Shown here in pieces: positions 45,144-56,626 of a stretch of 64,000 nt of DNA (its first letter is position 1; every line of letters starts with the position of its first letter). Below the pieces are notes generated by a model. It saw only the letters and a list, made by a program, of their open reading frames with translations, was not told where the DNA came from and did not search any database. The DNA lies in NCBI GenBank assembly GCA_041395565.1, contig JAWLAI010000002.1:186001-250000 (forward strand). The letters run 5' to 3'. Source of the stretch: Pseudomonadota bacterium. GTDB lineage: Bacteria > Pseudomonadota > Gammaproteobacteria > UBA9214. Made by a program: the position numbers and the translations under genes.

Positions 45144-46241
45144 TTACGCAACCGGCAGCGCCGCGTCCAGGGCGCGCTCGATGATGGCGCCGCCCAGGCA
45201 TTCGTCGCCGGCGTAGAACACGACGGACTGTCCCGGTGCGATGGCCCGCTGCGGCCGGTGGAACGTGACCCGGCATGCAGCCGTGGCGTCGGTCTGGACG
45301 CGGCAGGCCTGGACCGGCTGCTGGTGGCGGATGCGTGCCGTGCACTCGAACGCCGGTGCCGGCGCTGCGCCGGCGATCCAGTGCGTGTGGCTGCCGAGCA
45401 ACCCGGGGCTGTAGAGCGCGGGGTGGTCGCTGCCCTGTACCACGTACAGGATGCCGCGTTCCAGGTCCTTGCCCGCCACGTACCAGGGGGCGCCGCTGGA
45501 TTCCCGCAGACCGCCGATCCCCAGCCCCTGCCGCTGGCCGATGGTGTAGAAGGCAAGACCGCGATGCCGGCCGATGACCCGGTCGTCCAGCGTGCGGATG
45601 TCACCCGGCGCGGATTGCAGGTAGCGGGAGAGGAAGGCGCTGAAGCGCCGCTCGCCGATAAAGCAGATCCCGGTACTGTCCTTCTTGGCGTGGTTGGCGA
45701 ACCCCGCATGCCGCGCCATGGCCCGCACCTGGTGCTTGTGCAGGGTGCCGAGCGGGAACAGGCTGCGCGACAGTTGTTCCCGGTCGAGCGTATGCAGGAA
45801 GTAGGTCTGGTCCTTGTGGGCATCCGCACCCATGAGCAGGCGTACCGCGGGGGCATGCTCGATGCGCGCGTAGTGGCCGGTGGCGATGTAGTCGGCCCCC
45901 AGGCCCAGGGCGTGGTCGAGAAAGGCGCGGAACTTGATCTCCCGGTTGCAGACGATGTCAGGACTGGGTGTGCGCCCGGCGGCACATTCCTCCAGGAAGA
46001 CGGCGAAAACGCGGTGCCAGTAGGCGGCAGAAAAACTGACTGCCTCCAGACCGATGCCGAGTCGCGCCGCGACCGCGCGTGCATCGGCGAGATCCTGCGC
46101 GGCTGGACAGAAATCCGTGTCGTCGTCATCGTCCCAGTTCTTCATGAACACCGCGCTGACGTCGTGGCCTTGCTCCAGCAGCAACAGGGCCGCCACGGCC
46201 GAATCGACACCGCCTGAAAGTCCCACGACGACCCTGCTCAT
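45144..46241 (-). CDS. mnmA: tRNA 2-thiouridylase MnmA
   Basis: ATP-dependent enzyme that thiolates wobble uridine 34 of tRNA for Glu, Gln and Lys, 365 residues. The PP-loop is VVGLSGGVDSAVAALLL. The nucleophile Cys is in PSPDIVCNREIKF and the second catalytic Cys in STGICFIGERRF. GLAFYTIGQRQGLGIGG leads the middle domain. nudJ is 38 bp upstream and hflD follows, the enterobacterial order. Confidence 0.96.
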   Translation of the reverse strand: MSRVVVGLSGGVDSAVAALLLLEQGHDVSAVFMKNWDDDDDTDFCPAAQDLADARAVAARLGIGLEAVSFSAAYWHRVFAVFLEECAAGRTPSPDIVCNREIKFRAFLDHALGLGADYIATGHYARIEHAPAVRLLMGADAHKDQTYFLHTLDREQLSRSLFPLGTLHKHQVRAMARHAGFANHAKKDSTGICFIGERRFSAFLSRYLQSAPGDIRTLDDRVIGRHRGLAFYTIGQRQGLGIGGLRESSGAPWYVAGKDLERGILYVVQGSDHPALYSPGLLGSHTHWIAGAAPAPAFECTARIRHQQPVQACRVQTDATAACRVTFHRPQRAIAPGQSVVFYAGDECLGGAIIERALDAALPVA

Positions 46242-46279
46242 GTGCCGCTGCGCCCCGTTCCCGACACGGCCGGCGGCCG

Positions 46280-46726
46280 CTAAACGATATCCGTCAGCAG
46301 GGCCAGCGGGTAGTCGGCGCCGGCCAGGTAGTCATCGATGGTGCGCTGCACCAGTGGGCTGCGCAGCTGATCCGCCCTGGCGCGGACCTCGGCGGCCGTG
46401 AGCCAGAGGGTGCGCTCGATGCCGGCATCCAGGTCGCAGTGCGGATCATGCGCGAGTCCGCGCCCGGCAAAGGCGACCCTGAGATAGGTCTGGTGGCGCT
46501 CGGGCATGCGCCAGCGATAGATTCCGGTAATGCGATCGGGCGCGAAATCCCAGCCGCTCTCCTCGCGGGTCTCGCGGATCACGGCAGCGATCAGGCTTTC
46601 GTCGTCTTCCAGGTGGCCGGCCGGCTGATTCAGCACCGAGCGTCCAGCGACGCGTTCCTGCACCAGCAGAAACCGGCCGTCCTGTTCCAGGATCGCGGCA
46701 ACCGTGACGTGGGGCTTCCAGATCAT
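46280..46726 (-). CDS. nudJ: Nudix phosphatase NudJ
   Basis: Nudix hydrolase of 148 residues with the box G-H-L-E-D-D-E-S then REx2EE-type end (ETREESGW). In E. coli, NudJ removes phosphate from nucleoside tri- and diphosphates and from thiamine-type pyrophosphates. WKPHVTVAAILEQDGRFLLVQE is the typical NudJ start. It heads the leftward nudJ-mnmA-hflD-acnA-purB run and shares a 251-bp divergent gap with the exported protein gene at 46978. Confidence 0.9.
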   Translation of the reverse strand: MIWKPHVTVAAILEQDGRFLLVQERVAGRSVLNQPAGHLEDDESLIAAVIRETREESGWDFAPDRITGIYRWRMPERHQTYLRVAFAGRGLAHDPHCDLDAGIERTLWLTAAEVRARADQLRSPLVQRTIDDYLAGADYPLALLTDIV

Positions 46727-46853
46727 AAATAACTTTCAACGGTTTAGGTTTGCAGAAAAGTCCAGGGCCGTGCTGCGGTGCTTGCCGGTATGTGCAGGCT
46801 TGCGAGCCGGCGATGCTGGATAATTGGCGCTCGCACTGTAACAAACAATCCCC

Positions 46854-46977
46854 TATACTTCACAACTCGTTCGTGGGGGTGTAGTTATGGCGTCTACCTG
46901 AGGCAATATCTCATAGCCTCAATCTAACGGTAAACAACTACGGGCTTATTAACAAAAACGTTCTGGAGGAATTGGTA
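46854..46977 (+). promoter_or_regulatory. AT-rich 5' leader with -10 box, mini-ORF and small hairpins
   Basis: A TATACT -10-like hexamer at 46854-46859 would start transcription near 46866, leaving a leader of about 110 bases before the gene at 46978. It contains a GTAG/CTAC pairing (46881-46884 with 46894-46897) around a four-codon mini-ORF, ATG GCG TCT ACC TGA at 46887-46901. That mini-ORF is preceded by GGGGGTG. A six-bp hairpin TGAGGC/GCCTCA follows at 46899-46921. The leader is much more AT-rich than its surroundings. I do not recognise a known riboswitch. Confidence 0.4.
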
Positions 46978-47895
46978 ATGACTGGCTTGCTACGAAAGAC
47001 TCTGTTTACGGTATTCCTTTTCGTCGTGACAGCAGGGGGCGCCCTTGCCGACGACATCCTGATGCCGTTTGTGCTGGCTTACACCTCGAGCGGCGATGTC
47101 GCATCGGTCGCGTCCGAGGTCAAATCCAAGCTCACCGGTGCCGGTTTCCAGGTGGTGGGTGAGTACTCACCCTACGCCGATGCCGATGTCATCGTCGTTA
47201 CCAACGATGCACTGAAGAACCATGCCGCCAAGTCGGAGTTCGGTGCCTATGGCGCGATGGTCCGCGTGTCCGTGACGAAGGACGGCGACAGCACCGAGGT
47301 GGTTTACACCAACCCGGTCTACATGGCGGCCGCCTACCGGATGGCCTCCGACCTGGCCGATATCCGCGCCCAGGTGGAAGGCGCGCTCGGCGCCGAGAAG
47401 GAATTCGGTTCCGAAAAGAACCTGACGGCGAAGGACCTGCGCGATTATCACTACACCGTGATGATGGAGTACTTCGACGATCCCAGCGTGCTGGCCGAGT
47501 ACGACAGCCAGGAAGAGGCCGTCAAGGCAGTGGAGGCCGGGCTGGCCGCCGGCAAGGGCGCTACCGCCAAGGTCTATCGCATCGATATTCCGGGCAAGGA
47601 TGAGACCGTGTTCGGTGTCGCGCTGAAAGGCAAGGACAAGGACGACTGCAGCGGCGATCAGTTCGTCATGAGCCGCATCGACAAGGCGGCCCCGCGCTCC
47701 ACCGCGCACCTGCCGTACGAGATCGTGGTCTCCGACGGCACGGCCTACGCGCTGTTCGCACGTTTCCGCATCGCGATCAACTGGCCACACCTGCCGATGG
47801 TCGCCAGCGAAACCGGCGCCACCTTCATGAACATCATGTGCTCGCCGGGCGCGATCGAGGAAGCGCTGATCAAGGCCTCCGGCGGCGACGTGTAA
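46978..47895 (+). CDS. Exported protein of unknown function, DUF302-like
   Basis: A 305-residue secreted protein with signal peptide (TLFTVFLFVVTAGGALA). Two halves can be seen. The first (about 25-130) has VASEVKSKLTGAGFQVVGEYSPY and DVIVVTN, a pattern like DUF302-type domains. The second (about 140-300) has RDYHYTVMMEYFDDPSVLAEY and PYEIVVSDGTAYALFARFRIAINWP. GGAGGAA precedes the ATG at 46978. It forms a single-gene unit with its own long leader and a strong terminator, which suggests independent and possibly high expression. Function unknown. Confidence 0.72.
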   Translation: MTGLLRKTLFTVFLFVVTAGGALADDILMPFVLAYTSSGDVASVASEVKSKLTGAGFQVVGEYSPYADADVIVVTNDALKNHAAKSEFGAYGAMVRVSVTKDGDSTEVVYTNPVYMAAAYRMASDLADIRAQVEGALGAEKEFGSEKNLTAKDLRDYHYTVMMEYFDDPSVLAEYDSQEEAVKAVEAGLAAGKGATAKVYRIDIPGKDETVFGVALKGKDKDDCSGDQFVMSRIDKAAPRSTAHLPYEIVVSDGTAYALFARFRIAINWPHLPMVASETGATFMNIMCSPGAIEEALIKASGGDV

Positions 47896-47937
47896 GAACA
47901 AACCGCCTGCCACGAGCGGCCGGATGCTGTAACCTAG

Positions 47938-47966
47938 AGCCCCTGCATCCGCAGGGGCTTTTTTTT
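47938..47966 (+). terminator. Strong rho-independent terminator
   Basis: Perfect nine-bp stem AGCCCCTGC/GCAGGGGCT (47938-47946, 47951-47959), ATCC loop, then an eight-base T run. It ends transcription of the exported protein gene at 46978-47895, just before icd. Confidence 0.92.
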
Positions 47967-47997
47967 GCGATCCAGTAACACAAACCAGGACTGATTC

Positions 47998-49254
47998 ATG
48001 GCGTACAAGCACATCGTAATACCGAAGGACGGCGACAAGATCACGGTGCATCCGGACCAGTCGCTCAGCGTGCCGGAGCGGCCCATCATCCCCTACATCG
48101 AGGGTGACGGCATCGGCATCGACATCACGCCGGTCATGCGCGCGGTGGTCGACGGCGTGGTGCAGGCCGCCTACGGCGGCAAGCGTGCCATCGCCTGGAT
48201 GGAGATCTATGCCGGTGAAAAGGCGAACAGCGTTTACGGCGCCGACACCTGGCTGCCTGCCGAGACTCTCGACGCCATTCGTGAATACAGCGTTGCCATC
48301 AAGGGGCCGCTCACGACACCGGTGGGCGGCGGTATCCGCTCGCTCAACGTCACCCTGCGCCAGGAGCTGGACCTGTACGTGTGCCAGCGGCCGGTCCGGT
48401 ACTTCGACGGTACGCCGAGTCCGCTGCGCGAACCGCAGCACACCAACATGGTCATCTTCCGCGAGAACTCCGAGGATATCTACGCCGGTATCGAGTGGCC
48501 CGCGGGCAGTGCCGAGGCCGTCAAGATCATCGACTTCCTGCAGCGCGAGATGGGCGTGACCAAGATCCGTTTCCCCGCCACCTCCGGGATCGGCATCAAG
48601 CCGGTGTCCGCGGAAGGCACCAAGCGCCTGGTGCGCAAGGCGCTGCAGTATGCCGTCGACCAGGATCTGCCCTCCGTCACGCTGGTGCACAAGGGCAACA
48701 TCATGAAATTCACCGAGGGTGCCTTCAAGGCCTGGGGCTACGAGCTGGCGCGGGAGGAATTCGGCGCGGTCGAGCTCGACGGCGGCCCCTGGTGCACCTT
48801 CAGCAATCCCAGGACCGGCAGGGAAATCGTGGTCAAGGACGTGATCGCTGACGCCTTCCTGCAGCAGATCCTCCTGCGCCCGAAGGAATACAGCGTGATC
48901 GCCACGCTCAACCTGAACGGCGATTACATCTCGGACGCACTGGCCGCGCAGGTCGGCGGCATCGGCATGGCCCCCGGCGCCAACCTCTCCGACACGGTCG
49001 CGATGTACGAGGCGACCCATGGTACCGCACCGGGTTATGCCGGCAAGGACCAGGTCAATCCCAGCTCGCTGATCCTGTCGGCGGAGATGATGTTGCGGCA
49101 CCTCGGCTGGAACGAGGCGGCGGATCTCATCATCAAGGGCCTGTCCGCCACCATCGCCGGCGGCACCGTGACCTATGACCTGCATCGGCTCATGCCGGGC
49201 GCGACGCTGGCGAGCTGCTCCGGCTTCGGCCGCGCCATCCTCGCCAACGCCTGA
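47998..49254 (+). CDS. icd: NADP-dependent isocitrate dehydrogenase
   Basis: TCA enzyme converting isocitrate to 2-oxoglutarate with NADP, 418 residues, E. coli Icd type. IPYIEGDGIGIDITP opens the fold. IRSLNVTLRQELDLYVC contains the Ser that AceK phosphorylates in E. coli, so reversible inactivation is possible. ATHGTAPGYAGKDQVNPSSLILS is the NADP site region. It starts 31 bp after a strong terminator and must have its own promoter in that short space. Confidence 0.96.
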   Translation: MAYKHIVIPKDGDKITVHPDQSLSVPERPIIPYIEGDGIGIDITPVMRAVVDGVVQAAYGGKRAIAWMEIYAGEKANSVYGADTWLPAETLDAIREYSVAIKGPLTTPVGGGIRSLNVTLRQELDLYVCQRPVRYFDGTPSPLREPQHTNMVIFRENSEDIYAGIEWPAGSAEAVKIIDFLQREMGVTKIRFPATSGIGIKPVSAEGTKRLVRKALQYAVDQDLPSVTLVHKGNIMKFTEGAFKAWGYELAREEFGAVELDGGPWCTFSNPRTGREIVVKDVIADAFLQQILLRPKEYSVIATLNLNGDYISDALAAQVGGIGMAPGANLSDTVAMYEATHGTAPGYAGKDQVNPSSLILSAEMMLRHLGWNEAADLIIKGLSATIAGGTVTYDLHRLMPGATLASCSGFGRAILANA

Positions 49255-49513
49255 GGCGTTTGCCGCACCGGCGCGGCGGCCGTGCGCAGTCATGCGCGGC
49301 CCGCTGCGCCGGCTTCCCGCATGCCACGCAAGCGGGCGTCGCCATTTCAAGTTCGCACCGGTCTTGCCGATTCATGGGACAGGGTCCGGTCGCGCAACTT
49401 GTCGTCTGCCGCGCTGTCAAACACCCGTCGGGCTACTCTGTATGTTTATGAAGTGAGTGGTAAAATACCCTCATCGTGAACAGGTGCCCGGAACGGGAGG
49501 CAGGAACCGGATT

Positions 49514-49834
49514 ATGAGCGGTGAGCAGGAACGTCGGGACGGTGACGGGCTAGCGCTCCAGGAGGCAAAGCCCGAGCTCAAGGAACCGTCCATGTACAAG
49601 GTGTTTCTCCTGAACGATGACTACACGCCCATGGAGTTCGTCGTGACCTTGCTGGAGAAACTGTTCGGGATGGATCGCGAGAAGGCAACGCGCATCATGT
49701 TGCTGGTGCACAGTCAGGGCAAGGGGGTTTGCGGCATCTACACCTACGAGATCGCCGAAACCAAGGTGGCGCAGGTCAATGAATATTCCCAGCGCCACCA
49801 GCACCCGCTGCTGTGCAGCATGGAAAAGGTCTAG
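49514..49834 (+). CDS. clpS: ATP-dependent Clp protease adaptor ClpS
   Basis: N-end-rule adaptor of 106 residues that delivers proteins with destabilising N-termini to ClpAP. The core YKVFLLNDDYTPMEFVV and the His-containing region VHSQGKGVCGIYTYEIAETK are fully conserved, with a flexible Glu-rich N-terminus. The ATG at 49514 gives the usual length. clpA follows after 27 bp. aat, which makes N-end-rule substrates, lies just beyond infA. Confidence 0.96.
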   Translation: MSGEQERRDGDGLALQEAKPELKEPSMYKVFLLNDDYTPMEFVVTLLEKLFGMDREKATRIMLLVHSQGKGVCGIYTYEIAETKVAQVNEYSQRHQHPLLCSMEKV

Positions 49835-49861
49835 TTGGCGATTTGCTTGCGAGGTGCTGAC

Positions 49862-52120
<2,259 letters not shown>

Positions 52121-52134
52121 GGCCGCGGGGGCGG

Positions 52135-52353
52135 CTAGCGGGCGCGGTAGATGATGCGCCCCTTGGTCAGGTCGTAGGGGGTCAGCTCGACAGTGACCTT
52201 GTCGCCGCGCAGGATGCGGATGTAATGTTTGCGCATCTTGCCGGAAATATGCGCCGTCACCACATGGCCGTTCTCCAGTTCGACCCGGAACATGGTGTTC
52301 GGAAGGGTCTCGACCACGGTCCCCTCCATCTCGATGTGATCTTCTTTTGCCAT
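52135..52353 (-). CDS. infA: Translation initiation factor IF-1
   Basis: S1-type OB-fold protein of 72 residues that binds the ribosomal A site during initiation. The sequence from MAKEDHIEMEGTVVETLPN to KGRIIYRAR is almost identical to E. coli IF-1 by memory. The ATG at 52353 gives the universal start. It is convergent with clpA (14-bp gap) and follows aat on the minus strand. Confidence 0.98.
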   Translation of the reverse strand: MAKEDHIEMEGTVVETLPNTMFRVELENGHVVTAHISGKMRKHYIRILRGDKVTVELTPYDLTKGRIIYRAR

Positions 52354-52409
52354 GAAATTCCAAGCGCCTGTTGAATTCAGCCGGGCATTATACCGGAATT
52401 GGGCGTCCT

Positions 52410-53138
52410 TCATATCCCGTCTTCTACCGAGATCCGCCAGCGCCCGGGGGCAGGGCCGTCGGCACAGGATTCGGCGAGGATCCGCACGAATTCCCGGCGC
52501 GGCATGGTGATTGCGCCCAGGCTGGCCAGGTGCGCGGTGTGCACCTGGCAGTCGATCAGGCGAAAACCGCGCTGCTGCAGCAGTCTCACCAGCTGGACGA
52601 ACGCCACCTTGGACGCATCCGGTTCGCGGGCGAACATTGATTCACCGAAGAAAATACGACCCAGCGCGACCCCGTAGAGCCCGCCGACCAGGACGTCGTC
52701 GCGCCAGCATTCCGCCGAATGCGCGTAACCGGCGGTGTGCAGCGCGATGTAGGCCGCCTGCATCTCGGGGATGATCCAGGTCCCGGCCTGCCCGGGTCGC
52801 GGCGCGGCGCAGTGGCGGATGACCGCCGGAAAGTCGCGATCGAAGCTGACGCGGAACCGTTCCCGGCGCAGCGTTCTGGCGAGGCTGTGCGAGACATGCA
52901 GGTCCGATGGGTACAGTACCAGGCGCGGGTCCGGCGACCACCACAGGATCGGCTGGCGGGGTCCGTACCAGGGAAAGATGCCCCGGCGGTAGGCCGCGAG
53001 CAGCCGCGGCAGGGACAGGTCTCCGCCCAGCGCAAGCAGGCCGTCGGGATCCCGCAGGGCGAGTTCGACGTCCGGGAAGCCGGACGCCGGATCCTTGCTG
53101 TCGATCCAGAACGGTGCCGTGTCGTTGCTGCGTATCAT
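52410..53138 (-). CDS. aat: Leucyl/phenylalanyl-tRNA--protein transferase
   Basis: Adds Leu or Phe to proteins starting with Lys or Arg, creating N-end-rule substrates for ClpSAP, 242 residues. PDVELALRDPDGLLALGGDLS, RRGIFPWYGPRQPILWWSPDPR and CWRDDVLVGGLYGVALGRIFFGESMF are diagnostic. Its start overlaps the GNAT stop by four bases. Its neighbours infA, clpA and clpS follow the E. coli order. Confidence 0.97.
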   Translation of the reverse strand: MIRSNDTAPFWIDSKDPASGFPDVELALRDPDGLLALGGDLSLPRLLAAYRRGIFPWYGPRQPILWWSPDPRLVLYPSDLHVSHSLARTLRRERFRVSFDRDFPAVIRHCAAPRPGQAGTWIIPEMQAAYIALHTAGYAHSAECWRDDVLVGGLYGVALGRIFFGESMFAREPDASKVAFVQLVRLLQQRGFRLIDCQVHTAHLASLGAITMPRREFVRILAESCADGPAPGRWRISVEDGI

Positions 53139-54315
53139 TGCTGGCCGCCTGCCTGCCCGTCTCCGCTGCCGCCGTCGCCGTCGCCCGTACGGTAGGGCGA
53201 GGTCTCCTGCAGGTCGTCATGATACGCGACCATCAGGGTATGTTCCTGGTTCAGGTAATGCGCGATCGCGGCGCGAAATCGCTCGTCCCGGAGCCAGTGG
53301 GCGGACCAGGTATAACTGGGCAGGAAGCCGCGGCTGATCTTGTGCTCGCCCTGGGCGCCCGGTTCGAACAGTTCCAGACCGTGCCGGATGGCGTACTCGA
53401 TACCCTGGTAGTAGCAGGTCTCGAAATGCAGGCTGTGATAGTCCGCGCGGCAACCCCAGTGACGTCCGTACAGCGCCGTCGGGCTGCGCAGCATGATGGC
53501 GCCGGCGACCGGAAGCTGATCGTGCAGCGCTAACACCAGCACCACCTGGTCGCCCATGGTGCGGCCGATCTCCTCGAAGAACGCCAGCGACAGGGTCGGG
53601 ATGCCGGATTTCTTCTCGAAGGTCGTGCGGTAGAAATCATGCATGACCCGCCACTGCGCGGGCGTTACCTCGCCGCCGTGCAGGATTTCCATGCGGATAC
53701 CCGCATCCGCCACGTAACGGCGCTCGCGGCGGATCTTCTTGCGCTTGCGTGAGGTCAGGCCTGCCAGAAAATCGTCGAACGACGTGTAGCCTCTGTTATG
53801 CCAGTGAAAGTGACAGCTGCTGCGGCGCAGCAGCCCGCGCGCGACCAGCAGGGCGGTATCCGCGGGATCGGTGAACAGCCAGTGCAGCGAGGAGGCCCCG
53901 GCCGCCGCGGTCAGTGCCAGCGCGGCATCGACCAGCGCCTGCGCCACCGCGTCGCGGTCGGCATCCGCTGCCACCAGGATGCGGGCGCCGGTAACGGGCG
54001 TATAGGGGATGGCGGCCACGAGCTTCGGGTAATAGGGCAGGCCGGCGCGATGATAGGCATCGGCCCAGGCCCAGTCGAAGACGAACTCGCCGTAGGAATT
54101 GTCCTTGAGGTACAGCGGCACCGCACCGCACAGCCGGCCGTCCGCGCCGTAGGCGGCGAGATGGCGCGGCAGCCAGCCATAGTGCGCGCCGACGCAATCA
54201 TGCCGCTCCAGGGCGGCGAGGAATTCGTGCCTGAGAAGGGATGCGCGGTGCCGGCAACGCGGTTCCAGTCAGCGGCCGTTACCGCGTCGATGCACTCCAG
54301 TACGGCCGTACGCAT
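53135..54315 (-). pseudogene. GNAT-like (PF04339-type) protein with a one-base frameshift
   Basis: The protein should be 393 residues with the start at 54315 (MRTAVLECIDAVTAADWN). Near 54234 one base is missing in a CCTTC/TCAGG stretch; adding it joins AHPF to LRHEFLAALERHD and restores the whole frame down to 53135. The main part has DNSYGEFVFDWAWADAYHRAG, RKRKKIRRERRYVADAG and GCRADYHSLHFETCYYQGIEYAI, typical of the GNAT-fold DUF482/peptidoglycan-recognition-like family. Coupled to aat by an ATGA overlap. A sequence error is more likely than real decay, since no other defect is seen. Confidence 0.78.
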
Positions 54316-54361
54316 CGTTCAGTCCGCGCCCGGGCCGACCGCCTCGGTAGCGCCGGCCGTA

Positions 54362-55330
54362 TCAGCCCCCGGAACGGTGCGCCAGGTTGTCGAGATAGGC
54401 CTCGGCATCCAGGGCGGCCATACAGCCGGTGCCGGCCGAGGTGATCGCCTGGCGGTAGACGTGGTCGCTGACGTCGCCCGCGGCGAAAATGCCCTCGACG
54501 CTGGTGGCGGTCGCCATGCCTTCCAGGCCGCTGCGCACCTTGATGTAGCCGTTGGCCATGTCCAGCTGGCCATCGAATATCTGCGTGTTGGGCCGGTGGC
54601 CGATGGCGATGAACACGCCGGTCAGTTCGATGTCGGACGTGTTGTCGTCCTTGATGTTCCTGACACGCATGCCGGTGACGCCGCTGGCATCGCCCAGCAC
54701 CTCTTCCAGCACGCTGTCCCACAGGATCGTGACCAGGCCTTCTTCCTGCTTGCGGAACAGCCGGTCCTGCAGGATCTTCTCGGCACGCAGTTCGTCGCGC
54801 CGGTGCACCAGGGTGACGTGTGCAGCGATATTCGCAAGATAGAGCGCTTCCTCCACCGCGGTGTTGCCGCCGCCGATCACCGCCACCTGCTGTTGCCGGT
54901 AGAAGAAGCCGTCGCAGGTGGCGCAGGCCGAGACGCCCTTGCCCTTGAACGCCTCCTCCGAAGGCAGTCCCAGGTACATCGCCGAGGCGCCGGTCGCGAT
55001 GATGAGCGCATCGCAGCTATAGGTGCCGGAATCACCCGTGAGCGAGAAGGGGCGGCGACTGAAATCGACACTGTGGATGTGGTCGAACACGATCTCGGTA
55101 TTGAAGCGTTCCGCGTGCCGGCGCATCTCCTCCATCAGTCCAGGCCCCTGCAGGTCGGGCGCGCCACCCGGCCAGTTCTCCACCTCCGTAGTGGTCATGA
55201 GCTGGCCGCCCTGTTCCAGGCCGGTCACCAGCACCGGCGCCAGATTGGCGCGTGCGGCATAGACCGCGGCCGTGTAGCCAGCCGGTCCGGATCCGAGGAT
55301 GAGAAGGCGGCAGTGCTTGATATCGCTCAT
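54362..55330 (-). CDS. trxB: Thioredoxin reductase
   Basis: FAD flavoenzyme of 322 residues that reduces thioredoxin with NADPH. LLILGSGPAGYTAAVYAAR binds FAD, the redox pair is in SACATCDGFFYR, VIGGGNTAVEEALYL binds NADPH and IFAAGDVSDHVYRQAI is the second FAD motif. It is divergent from ald across 167 bp, and its neighbours match the trxB-ftsK order of E. coli, where lrp takes the place of ald. Confidence 0.96.
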   Translation of the reverse strand: MSDIKHCRLLILGSGPAGYTAAVYAARANLAPVLVTGLEQGGQLMTTTEVENWPGGAPDLQGPGLMEEMRRHAERFNTEIVFDHIHSVDFSRRPFSLTGDSGTYSCDALIIATGASAMYLGLPSEEAFKGKGVSACATCDGFFYRQQQVAVIGGGNTAVEEALYLANIAAHVTLVHRRDELRAEKILQDRLFRKQEEGLVTILWDSVLEEVLGDASGVTGMRVRNIKDDNTSDIELTGVFIAIGHRPNTQIFDGQLDMANGYIKVRSGLEGMATATSVEGIFAAGDVSDHVYRQAITSAGTGCMAALDAEAYLDNLAHRSGG

Positions 55331-55497
55331 GTATAATGCTCCGATTTGAATCCGTGAGACGCCGTTCGTGTAATGTCAGCATGCTGGCGGGAGAGTTTCG
55401 ACCGGATTGTGGTCGCCGGGTTCCGGCAGCAGCCGGCAACCGGTCCGACCGACGCCTCGCGAATGGTACGTAACTTGACGAACAGGGTAAAGCAAGC

Positions 55498-56562
55498 GTG
55501 AAGATCGGGATTCCACGGGAGATCAAGCCCCTGGAGGGGCGCGTCGCACTCAGCCCGGACGCCTGCGCCGCGCTGGTGCAGGCGGGACATGCGGTGTACG
55601 TGGAGCAGGGCGCCGGGCTGTTGTCCGGCTTCAGCGATGCCGGCTACAGCGCGGCAGGCGCGACACTGTGTCCCTCCGCCGCCGCGACCTACGCGGCGGC
55701 CCAGCTGCTGGTCAAGGTCAAGGAGCCGATCGCGGGCGACCTCGCGCACCTGCGCAAGGACCACCTGCTGTTCTGTTTTCTGCATCTGGCGCCCGAGCCC
55801 GCGCTGACCCGCAGGCTGCTGGAGATCGGGCTGACCGCCATCGCCTTCGAAACCGTGGAAACCGACAGCGGCGAGCTGCCGCTGCTGGCCCCGATGAGCG
55901 ACATCGCCGGCCGGCTGGCGACGCAGATTGGCACGCACCTGCTGCATCAGCCTCAGGGCGGCAAGGGTCTGCTGCTCGGCGGGCTGCCGGGTGTCGGGCG
56001 CGGTCGCGTGGTGGTGCTCGGCGCCGGGCATGCCGGAGGCAATGCGGCGGCCATGGCGGCCGCGATCGGCGCCGAGGTCACGGTATTCGACCTGCGCCGC
56101 GACCGGCTGGCCGCCATGCGCGCGCTCGGCAACAATGTCACCAGCCTGTATCCTTACCCCGACAACGTGCGCACGCATGTTGCCGCCGCCGACCTGCTGA
56201 TCGGCGCGGTTTTGCGCACCGGTGCGCGGGCGCCGCACGTCGTCACGCGCGAACTGGTGGCCAGCATGGAGCCGGGCAGCGTGGTCGTCGACATCTCGGT
56301 CGACCAGGGTGGCTGTATCGAGACCACGCGACCGACGACCTATGCGGACCCGACCTACGTCGAGGCAGGCGTCGTGCATTTCTGCGTGACCAACATGCCC
56401 GGTGCCGTGCCGCACAGCGCCAGTCATGCGATTTCGGCAGCCCTGCTGCCCTATGTGCTGCAACTCGCGCAGGCGGGCTGGGAGGATGTCGCCGAGCTGC
56501 GCCGGGGCATCAACGTGCGCGCAGGCGCGGTGATCCACCCGGCCTTGCAAGTCAATACTTGA
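55498..56562 (+). CDS. ald: Alanine dehydrogenase
   Basis: NAD-dependent enzyme interconverting L-alanine and pyruvate, 354 residues. MKIGIPREIKPLEGRVALSP is the family opening, followed by KVKEPI with the catalytic Lys, the NAD fold VVVLGAGHAGGNAAAMAA, DISVDQGGCIETTRPTTY and VTNMPGAVPHSASHAI. The start is a GTG at 55498. It stands between trxB and ftsK, where E. coli has lrp; no Lrp-type regulator is adjacent here. Confidence 0.94.
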   Translation: MKIGIPREIKPLEGRVALSPDACAALVQAGHAVYVEQGAGLLSGFSDAGYSAAGATLCPSAAATYAAAQLLVKVKEPIAGDLAHLRKDHLLFCFLHLAPEPALTRRLLEIGLTAIAFETVETDSGELPLLAPMSDIAGRLATQIGTHLLHQPQGGKGLLLGGLPGVGRGRVVVLGAGHAGGNAAAMAAAIGAEVTVFDLRRDRLAAMRALGNNVTSLYPYPDNVRTHVAAADLLIGAVLRTGARAPHVVTRELVASMEPGSVVVDISVDQGGCIETTRPTTYADPTYVEAGVVHFCVTNMPGAVPHSASHAISAALLPYVLQLAQAGWEDVAELRRGINVRAGAVIHPALQVNT

Positions 56563-56626
56563 TTGCGGCACAAAATAGCAAATAGAATCCTGCGATTGGC
56601 GAGACAAGCTCCGAAAGAAGATTATT

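Noticed and set aside
47167..49350. Long open frame of 727 codons on the minus strand across the exported-protein gene and icd
   Set aside because: It is antisense to two well-supported genes, has biased His/Arg/Asp composition and no domain motif; long shadow frames are expected in GC-rich DNA.
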